Below are positions 34,490 to 40,229 of a stretch of DNA of 64,000 nucleotides, in pieces; position 1 is the first letter of the stretch; every line of letters starts with the position of its first letter. Origin of the DNA: Mesorhizobium huakuii (GTDB taxonomy: Bacteria > Pseudomonadota > Alphaproteobacteria > Rhizobiales > Rhizobiaceae). Location of the stretch: positions 434,001 through 498,000 of the forward strand of contig NZ_CP050296.1 of NCBI RefSeq assembly GCF_014189455.1, read 5' to 3'. The notes under the pieces were generated by a model that did not search any database, was not told the origin of the DNA, and worked only from the letters and a program-made list of their open reading frames with translations. A program made the translations under genes and the position numbers.

Positions 34490-36267
34490 GCGCCGCCTCC
34501 CGTCGGCGCCTGGCCACCGGGCATGGCTTGCCCAGCCTGGCCACCGCCCTGCCCGCCCGCGCCCTGCAGCATGTTCTGCAGGCCGTCGAGCAGGCCGCTG
34601 TCGCGCGCTTGCACCGCCGCCGGCACCGCATCCTTGGCCGCCTTGCCCGCACTGGCGATCGCCGCCATGCCGGCCTGCGCCTGTTGGGCCTTGGCGCGGG
34701 CGTCGCGCATGCCGTCGACCTCCTCCTTGCGCCGGAAAATGCGCTGCGGGCTGCGGCCGGCGCTCTGCACGATCTTGATCGCCTCGTCGCTGTCGATATT
34801 GTCCATGACGCCCGGATCGAACTGCGCCATCTGCATGGCGGTCGTCACCACCTGGATGGTGTCGCGCGCCTCGGCCGAGCGCCTGAGCACGTCGAGCGGG
34901 CCGGTGAAGGTCGGCCGCACCGTCTTGCCGGCCAGGCTTTCCGGCGGCGCAAAGCGGCTGTCCTCCTCGTAGAGGCCCTTGTCCACGAGAATGCCGAGCT
35001 CGCGGTCGAGATTGGTGGCGAAGCCCGCCTGGATGATCGAGCCGGAAGGCCCGAGCAGCGCGCCCTTCTCTTCCTGGCGTATCAGCGCTTCGGTCGCCGT
35101 CATCTGCGGGTTCTGCACCAGCGTCTGGAACAAATTGACGAACATCATGTCGCGGATCTCGTCGGCTCGGCTCTGCGCGTAGTTGAAGGCATAGGTCGGG
35201 TTCTGCCCGGTGGTGATCGGCGCAATCAGCGGCCGGCCATTGTCGTCGATCAGGCCGGGATAATTCTCGCCGGGATTGAGCACCGGCACATAGTCGAGCC
35301 TCGCCTTCGAGGCGGTCGCCGGATCGGTGATCTGCTGCAACGCGCGGAGCCCAGAGCGGCGCACGGCGTTCTCCTCGCGCACCGTGGTCAGCGCCTCGAT
35401 GGCCGGCGAGATGCCATAGGGGTCGCCCTCGTAGCGGCGCCAGTTGAAGGTCGACACCGGAAAGGTACGGAACCCGCTTTCCCTGGCGATTTCCTCCTCG
35501 TCCTCGACGACGTGGTAGGAGGCGAACGCCGTGTCGAGATACTGGTACTGGTCGCCCAGCCGATACATCTTGCGCTCGTCGCGCGGCTGGATGCATTGGA
35601 CCAGCGAGATCTTGGTCTCGCATTTGACCGGATCGTCGACCAGCATTTTTATGCGCGAAGGCAGTTTTTCATAGCCGAGCAGCTGCGCCGCCTGCCGCGC
35701 CGTGCGCTCGTAGCGGCGATGGAAGATGTCGACCTGGCCCCAGCGGTTGCGCGACAGATACCCCTCGACCACGGGGATCGAGGCATAGTGGATCAGCGTG
35801 TTGCCGAACCCTTCCTCGGCATAGAGATAGGCCGGACCGTAGCGCACGACATTGCGCAGGCAGGCTTGCGTCGCGGGGACAAAGTTCGAATTGGCGGAAT
35901 AGCGCAGCGAGAACAGGAAATCGCGCAAGCTTTCCGCCCATTCCTTCTCCTCGTCGGTCTCCTCGTCATTCATCGCCGCCGTCGACAGCCCATGCCATTT
36001 TTCCGACTGCGGGATGATCAGGCTTTCGAGCCCGGCGGCCAGCCGATTGGCGGCCGAGTTGATGGTGTTGGCGTAGACGCGTGAGCCGCGCCGCTCCTGC
36101 CGCTCGGCCTGCGAGTCCGGCCCGCCGCTTCGGCGCCCGCTCCAGACATCGGGCGCGTCGGGGTCGCAGAACTCCGCCACCTGCTCCCACACAGCCTCAT
36201 ACTGGCTGCGCTCGCTCTCGAGCTCGGACTGGCGGGACAGGATATCGCGGGCGCGGGAATCGGTCAT
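34486..36267 (-). CDS. Portal (head-tail connector) protein
   Basis: A 593-aa protein of the T7 gp8-like/BPP-1 type. Starts MTDSRARDILSRQSELESER; characteristic segments are VWEQVAEFCDPDAPDVWSG, INSAANRLAAGLESLIIPQSEKWH, ACLRNVVRYGPAYLYAEEGFG, PFNWRRYEGDPYG-like TFNWRRYEGDPYGISPAIEAL and EALIRQEEKGALLGP. The last 90 residues are Ala/Gln/Gly-rich. Twelve copies form the DNA entry vertex. ATG 36267 is chosen because the longer upstream frame crosses a RIME repeat. Confidence 0.9.
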   Translation of the reverse strand: MTDSRARDILSRQSELESERSQYEAVWEQVAEFCDPDAPDVWSGRRSGGPDSQAERQERRGSRVYANTINSAANRLAAGLESLIIPQSEKWHGLSTAAMNDEETDEEKEWAESLRDFLFSLRYSANSNFVPATQACLRNVVRYGPAYLYAEEGFGNTLIHYASIPVVEGYLSRNRWGQVDIFHRRYERTARQAAQLLGYEKLPSRIKMLVDDPVKCETKISLVQCIQPRDERKMYRLGDQYQYLDTAFASYHVVEDEEEIARESGFRTFPVSTFNWRRYEGDPYGISPAIEALTTVREENAVRRSGLRALQQITDPATASKARLDYVPVLNPGENYPGLIDDNGRPLIAPITTGQNPTYAFNYAQSRADEIRDMMFVNLFQTLVQNPQMTATEALIRQEEKGALLGPSGSIIQAGFATNLDRELGILVDKGLYEEDSRFAPPESLAGKTVRPTFTGPLDVLRRSAEARDTIQVVTTAMQMAQFDPGVMDNIDSDEAIKIVQSAGRSPQRIFRRKEEVDGMRDARAKAQQAQAGMAAIASAGKAAKDAVPAAVQARDSGLLDGLQNMLQGAGGQGGGQAGQAMPGGQAPTGGGA

Positions 36268-36305
36268 GGGTGCCTCGCTGGGGATTGTGGAAAGGGGGTG
36301 ACGTG

Positions 36306-36465
36306 GGAGAGCGTAATCTCCCCCCTCGAGGGGGAGATGGCCGGCAGGCCAGAGGGGGTCGGTTCGACTGGGCGCGGCCTCTTGCGGCAGATGAAGGTTG
36401 GCGCCCGGTCGTACCGACCCCCTCTGTCGCCTTTGGCGACATCTCCCCCTCAAGGGGGAGATCAC
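36306..36465. repeat. RIME-type palindromic repeat
   Basis: Near-perfect long palindrome bounded by CTCCCCCCTCGAGGGGGAGA and CTCCCCCTCAAGGGGGAGATC, with internal GGCCAGAGGGGGTCGG / CCGACCCCCTCTGTCGCC arms. Same family as 21001-21182. Confidence 0.8.
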
Positions 36466-36554
36466 CCGCCCCGCTTCTTCAGCAACCTTGCGTGCCGGCG
36501 CCAGTACCACCAGTCCAGCACGCGCCGGCGAAAGCTTCGCTTCATCGCGGTCAT
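36462..36554 (-). CDS. Small Arg/Trp-rich phage peptide
   Basis: A 30-aa ORF, MTAMKRSFRRRVLDWWYWRRHARLLKKRGG. Very basic with a WWYW core. Similar short Arg-rich ORFs precede portal genes in rhizobial podoviruses by my recollection. Its stop overlaps the RIME repeat end. Support is modest. Confidence 0.35.
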   Translation of the reverse strand: MTAMKRSFRRRVLDWWYWRRHARLLKKRGG

Positions 36555-36557
36555 GGT

Positions 36558-36752
36558 CTAAAGCCCCAGGAGCACGCGGCGCTGGCCGGTGAGGCTCGAC
36601 GGCGCGAGGTCGGTCTTGACGGTGCTCTGCGTGCCCTGGCGCTGTTCGAGATCAGCCCGCAATGCCGCCTCGCGAGCCTTGACATCTTCGTCCTTGATCG
36701 TCGGCGCCGGCGGCAGCGGCTTCAGTTCCGGTGGTTTTTGAAACAGACACAT
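36558..36752 (-). CDS. Small phage virion/assembly protein
   Basis: A 64-aa protein (MCLFQKPPELKPLPPAPTIKDED...; ending TDLAPSSLTGQRRVLLGL). The N-terminal Pro-rich 'M..F..P..P..P.AP' start and C-terminal SSL.G.RR..L end are the pattern of the short T7 gp7.3-like/tail-assembly proteins next to portal genes. It overlaps the 3' part of the gp13-like gene in another frame by about 100 nt. Confidence 0.6.
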   Translation of the reverse strand: MCLFQKPPELKPLPPAPTIKDEDVKAREAALRADLEQRQGTQSTVKTDLAPSSLTGQRRVLLGL

Positions 36753-37221
36753 GGTTCCAGCCTTCTCTTGTCCAGTCGTAGAGGAAGAAATCTTCGCCGT
36801 TGCGGCCGTAGCCCGGCAGCAGGCAGCGTTGCGTGGCGCCCAGCCGGCCAAGCCAGCGCAACGCCAGATCATTGGCGGCCAGGGCGCGGGCCTCGACCCG
36901 CCAGGCGCCGCGAGCGGCAACCTGAGGCCCAAGCACGGTATGAAAGAACTCTGTAATCCTGGGCACGCAGCGCTTCATGCGGCGCGTGCCCCAGCTCCAA
37001 GCAATCCACAGACCGCCGCGCTGCTCGGCCGCGCCAAATCCGGCCTCCGGATTGCCGTCGAGCTCGGCGACATAGGCAAACCCCTGCAGCGCGGTGAGCG
37101 CCAGCAGCGCCGGCGACCAATGGTCGAGCTGGCAGTCGATCTCGGTACGGTCTTGCGGGCGCAGGTTCGCGGCGATGTAGGAGAGATCGCGCAGCGTGGC
37201 GGGAAGGATGCGGACGGGCAT
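36652..37221 (-). CDS. T7 gp13-like (DUF2833) GNAT-fold phage protein
   Basis: A 189-aa protein starting MPVRILPATLRDLSYIAANLRPQDRTEID. The GNAT-like fold shows in FAYVAELDGNPEAGFGA, the Trp-rich WIAWSWGTRRM and NDLALRWLGRLGATQRC. T7 gp13 is an internal virion/assembly protein of this kind. The tail beyond WTREGWNH overlaps the next gene and may be read-through after a lost stop. ATG 37221 was preferred to longer frames. Confidence 0.7.
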   Translation of the reverse strand: MPVRILPATLRDLSYIAANLRPQDRTEIDCQLDHWSPALLALTALQGFAYVAELDGNPEAGFGAAEQRGGLWIAWSWGTRRMKRCVPRITEFFHTVLGPQVAARGAWRVEARALAANDLALRWLGRLGATQRCLLPGYGRNGEDFFLYDWTREGWNHVSVSKTTGTEAAAAGADDQGRRCQGSRGGIAG

Positions 37222-37430
37222 GGATGGACTTTCCTCCGCGGGAAGCGAAGTCATCGTCAAGCGAGCGAAAGCGATCCCAGCTTCGTCACTCCAGGGCGAA
37301 GCGACGCAGCGCAGACCCCTGGAGCTGCTCCGCAGCCCAAGGAATCCATTCGGTGACATCGAGGCGTCGCGACGATGCGGAGGCGCTGCGTTGCTTCGCA
37401 ATCATTGCGGCATCCGCACCGACCATCGCG
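37222..37430. other. Dispersed rhizobial intergenic repeat
   Basis: No gene. 37270-37390 contain GCAGCGCAGACCCCTGGAGCTGCTCCGCAG and a GGAATCCATTC...GACATCGAGG stretch, echoed at 42940-43080 and near 37678-37745 (ATGTCGCGGAATGGATCCCCGGGTCAAG). This is a high-copy intergenic repeat style. Confidence 0.5.
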
Positions 37431-37518
37431 CAAAAACAAAACCCGCCTCAAGGGCGGGTCGTTGGCGCAAATCAGCACCATGGATAAGAATGTACCATTG
37501 CTGCCCTCACGCGGTCAA
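37431..37518 (-). ncRNA. Promoter/short transcript/terminator cassette R1
   Basis: Minus strand: -35 TTGACC (37513-37518), 18-nt spacer, -10 TACATT (37489-37494), then ATCCATGGTGCTGATTTGCG, CCAACGACCCGCC, a GGGCGGGT hairpin (37441-37460) and a TTTTGTTTTTG tract. The predicted transcript is about 45-50 nt. Two further copies lie at 46597-46683 and 46763-46849. It could be a small RNA or encode a tiny peptide MVLICANDPP. Promoter calls are by eye. Confidence 0.5.
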
Positions 37519-37562
37519 TGGGCCGCAGGAAAGAATTCCTATTTGGTGCCATTCCGGGCCAA

Positions 37563-37665
37563 AATTACGATGACAGTGCACTGCTTCCGTTCGATCGTCC
37601 TGAAGCAATAGCGGACTTCGAGAAGCGGAGTCGCATCCGAGAATGAGTGCACTGTCACGGCAATT
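37563..37665. repeat. REPIN-like element, copy B (103 bp)
   Basis: Left end AATTACGATGACAGTGCACT, right end GAGTGCACTGTCACGGCAATT. Interior with TAGCGGACTTCGAGAAGCGG and GTTCGATCGTCCTGA is close to copy D, which is exactly the same length. No ORF; a non-autonomous mobile repeat. Confidence 0.8.
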
Positions 37666-37778
37666 CCGTTCGTCGGCTGATGTCGCGGAATGGATCCCCG
37701 GGTCAAGGCGGTCAAGCCCGAGGATGACGAACCGGTAGGCGTCCCGCCCCTTGAAGGCGGTTCAGAGGCCGTGCCAGT

Positions 37779-38102
37779 CTAGGCTTTTGGCTTCGCCTTC
37801 CTGACTTCCTCAATGGCCATGTTTAACGCCGTTTCAAAGGCGTGCCTTAAGCCAGAGATCTTGTCTTTCCTCAGCGCAGCTGTTTGTTTTGAAATAGGTG
37901 CGAGTTCCCAAATGAGCGCGTTGCCTGCCTCCAGCAGGTGAGCCAGAGCTGCATCCGTTGCCTGGCTCGTTTCCAAAAGGTCGCGCGACTTCCCAATGTT
38001 CAGCTGCAAATGACGCGTGATCCCTTTCACGTTGCCTGCTTCCGCATGGATCGCCTCTCTGCGCAACTTATGCAGGTACTCCACCGCTGCTCCGATTGGC
38101 AT
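37779..38102 (-). CDS. Hypothetical protein near toxin locus 3
   Basis: A 107-aa helical cytosolic protein (MPIGAAVEYLHKLRREAIHAEAGNVKGITRHLQLNIGKSRD...; ending EEVRKAKPKA). No TM or Cys; no family recognised. It is the last minus-strand gene of the toxin-3 neighbourhood, separated from the others by REPIN copy C. It could be an orphan immunity gene or unrelated cargo. Confidence 0.5.
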   Translation of the reverse strand: MPIGAAVEYLHKLRREAIHAEAGNVKGITRHLQLNIGKSRDLLETSQATDAALAHLLEAGNALIWELAPISKQTAALRKDKISGLRHAFETALNMAIEEVRKAKPKA

Positions 38103-38271
38103 TTGTTCCTCCCTTGCTGTCGAAACCTAACGGATCATCATACGCCTCATTCTGAAAGAGGCCGCGCGATATCGTGGGTTTGGCGACTCGGGCGAAACCA
38201 ACCAGGTCCGGAACTCAAGAATGTTGGAAATTCACTGGTCGAGCTGGCAATCGATCTCGGCGCGGTTTTCG

Positions 38272-38364
38272 AATTACGGTGACAGTGCACTATTTCCCAG
38301 ATCTCAGTCCGAACCTCACTCCAATCACATAGACACAGTCGTTAAAATGCACATCACCGCAATT
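38272..38364. repeat. REPIN-like element, copy C (93 bp)
   Basis: Left end AATTACGGTGACAGTGCACT is intact; the right end is degenerate (ATGCACATCACCGCAATT). The interior (ATTTCCCAGATCTCAGTCCG, then GTTAAAATG) resembles the left part of copy A at 16241. Confidence 0.7.
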
Positions 38365-38372
38365 GCCGCGCC

Positions 38373-38579
38373 CTAACGATCCGCCCGCGCCGCCTTCTCC
38401 AGCGCCGCCTTACGCTGAATTTCGATAGTTCGATTCCAGAAGCGCACCACTTCAAAATGCTCTTGTCTGGTCAACCAGATCTTGTTCTCCAAACTGACTG
38501 GATCGCCGCCAACCGCAATCGGTTTGACCTCGAACAGTTCCATACCCTTGGAGCGAGGAGCTGTATCTTGTACGCTCAT
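38373..38579 (-). CDS. Small protein coupled to the SUKH gene
   Basis: A 68-aa protein (MSVQDTAPRSKGMELFEVKPIAVGGDPVSLENKIWLTRQEHFEVVRFWNR...). The GGDP...NKIWLTRQEH...V.FWN motif is a recognisable pattern in small proteins next to SUKH-type immunity genes. Start overlaps the SUKH stop by 4 nt, so the two are co-translated. The C-terminus ALEKAARADR resembles the end of the Bbp19-like gene (ALEKAARAEG), and the DNA at 38382-38405 matches 34178-34205, pointing to recombination of a phage end with immunity cargo. Confidence 0.55.
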   Translation of the reverse strand: MSVQDTAPRSKGMELFEVKPIAVGGDPVSLENKIWLTRQEHFEVVRFWNRTIEIQRKAALEKAARADR

Positions 38580-38971
38580 TTCAAGTCCTCCAGCGTGGCA
38601 AATAGATCGGCGAGGTCTCGCGCTATCGTCTCGGCGGATTGCCGTTCCATAAATATAAACGGGATGCGCACGATTGGCATTTCCACATCGTGGGTGTCGA
38701 AGCCATAGGCTTCCCCTCCTCCGTTCGATGCGAACAAGAGGATGCCTGGCGCGTATTTTTCAACCTCGTATTCTCGATTGAAATCAGCCAACTCTTCGGC
38801 TTTAAAAAAAATAATATAGTTGTCGCCGATGAAACCTTCGCCGCCATTATGCTCTTTGAGGAAGTCGGCGTAATCCTTGGGCAGCACGACGCCCAAGCGC
38901 GCCGACAGGCCATCGACGACTGTGGATTCAGCCGGCGCGTCGAACTGGCCCTCAGTCAAACTATATCCCAC
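38576..38971 (-). CDS. SMI1/KNR4 (SUKH) family immunity protein
   Basis: A 131-aa cytosolic protein. The SUKH signature is visible: LGVVLPKDYADFLKEHNGGEG near residues 26-46, then NYIIFFKAEEL, YAPGILLFASNGGGEAYGFD and PIVRIPFIFM. SUKH proteins are the classic immunity superfamily of polymorphic toxin systems and neutralise many unrelated nucleases and deaminases. It lies beyond the tandem immunity pair of toxin locus 3 and may protect against a toxin not encoded here. Confidence 0.9.
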   Translation of the reverse strand: MGYSLTEGQFDAPAESTVVDGLSARLGVVLPKDYADFLKEHNGGEGFIGDNYIIFFKAEELADFNREYEVEKYAPGILLFASNGGGEAYGFDTHDVEMPIVRIPFIFMERQSAETIARDLADLFATLEDLK

Positions 38972-39142
38972 TGATCTCCTCCTAGGTCCTTCAGCAACTC
39001 ATTCCACCACGGCGTAGCCTGTTGTCTATGAACTTCGCGAGGCAGAACGATCTTTGTAGGAGGTGTCGATCGGACTACCGCCAAACTTCACTGGAGAGAC
39101 CGGTCAGCGTTGCGTCGCCGCGACAACAAAGGCGCGATCCGG

Positions 39143-39571
39143 TTACAGCTCGTAAGGCTCGACCACAGCAAACGGAATGCCTAACGATTCCAACAAATCG
39201 AGAATGCGTTTCGAGATGACGAGACGGAAGGGTATCGCGATCCCGAAATCGTCGCGGCCAGCCTTCCCATTTACTTTCAGCCAGACGAAAGGTGGTAGCT
39301 GCAGCCCGGGTTGATCCTCTTGACACTCTTCCGAGGTAGTCACCTCGGCCTCGGCGAACGTGGCACCTGAAAAGCCCATCTTCTGCAGTGCGCGCTGGGT
39401 TTCCTGGGTGACGAGGAAACAGGGGAATGTCGCAACGATCACATCACCGAACCAGCCCTCTACCACATAGTGAAGCCTGCTTACGATTGGTGGGTGGACG
39501 CTCCGGTCAAGAACGGTGTTTTCGCCAATCCCACCAGCGACGTTTGGCCGTATTTTAAAGTATCGCATCAC
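39143..39571 (-). CDS. Immunity-like protein, tandem paralogue 2
   Basis: A 142-aa protein strongly similar to the gene at 39801 (MMRYFKIRPNVAGGIGENTVLD; HPPIVSRLHYVVEGWFGDV; FPCFLVTQETQRALQKMGFSGATF; ending FAVVEPYEL). The pattern of a xxYF start, AGG.G..T..D...HPPIV and GW.GD...FPC resembles immunity proteins of the MXAN_0049/Imm11 type. The duplicated unit includes flanking DNA to about 39070, indicating a tandem duplication of about 665 bp. REPIN copy D lies between the paralogues. Confidence 0.65.
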   Translation of the reverse strand: MMRYFKIRPNVAGGIGENTVLDRSVHPPIVSRLHYVVEGWFGDVIVATFPCFLVTQETQRALQKMGFSGATFAEAEVTTSEECQEDQPGLQLPPFVWLKVNGKAGRDDFGIAIPFRLVISKRILDLLESLGIPFAVVEPYEL

Positions 39572-39628
39572 TCACCTATCAGGGGATTGAACAGATACCC
39601 ATATTTCCTATTGATATAGGTCACGTAT

Positions 39629-39731
39629 AATTACGGTGACAGTGCAATATTTCTGTTCGATCGACCTGACACAATAGCGGACTTCAAGAAGCGGAGTCGC
39701 ATCACGGGATGAGTGCACTGTCACCGCAATT
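39629..39731. repeat. REPIN-like element, copy D (103 bp)
   Basis: Left end AATTACGGTGACAGTGCA, right end GAGTGCACTGTCACCGCAATT; interior nearly the same as copy B (TAGCGGACTTCAAGAAGCGG). It sits exactly between the two immunity paralogues. Confidence 0.8.
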
Positions 39732-39800
39732 CCTACCGCCAAACTTCACTTGAGAGACCGGTCCGCGTTGCGTCGCCACGGCAACAAAGGCGCGATCCCG

Positions 39801-40229
39801 TTACCGTTCGTAGGGCTCGACCACTGCAAACGGTATTCCCAGTGATTCCAGCAAATCAAGAATACGTTTCGAGATAACGAGGAGATAGTTTGCTGCAATC
39901 CCGAAGTCGTCGCGGCCTGCCTTCCCATTCACTTTCAACCAAACGAAAGGTGGAAGTTCCTGCCCAGGTTGATCCTCATGAAACTCCTCGGATGTCGTCA
40001 CTTCGACGTCGGCGAACGTCGCACCTGAAAAACCCATCTGTTGTAATGCACGCTGGGCTTCTTCGGTAACGAGGTAACACGGGAACGTCGTGACGAGCAC
40101 ATCACCAAACCAGCCCTCTACTTCATAGTGAAGCTTGGTCACAATCGGCGGATGGACGCTCGCGTCAAGAACGGTGTGGTTGCCAAGCCCACCAGCGACG
40201 TTCGGTTCTATGTAAAAATATTGCATCAA
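39801..40229 (-). CDS. Immunity-like protein for toxin copy 3, paralogue 1
   Basis: A 142-aa protein (MMQYFYIEPNVAGGLGNHTVLD...; ending FAVVEPYER). Its start overlaps the stop of the toxin gene by 4 nt (ATGA), so toxin and immunity are translationally coupled. Likely Imm11/MXAN_0049-type; such proteins accompany HNH-family toxins. Assignment to that family is from pattern recognition. Confidence 0.7.
   Translation of the reverse strand: MMQYFYIEPNVAGGLGNHTVLDASVHPPIVTKLHYEVEGWFGDVLVTTFPCYLVTEEAQRALQQMGFSGATFADVEVTTSEEFHEDQPGQELPPFVWLKVNGKAGRDDFGIAANYLLVISKRILDLLESLGIPFAVVEPYER

Noticed and set aside
37563-39731. Repeats near 37.5-39.7 kb as a CRISPR array
   Set aside because: Copies are spaced irregularly with genes between them and have inverted ends; no repeat-spacer pattern or cas genes anywhere in the window.
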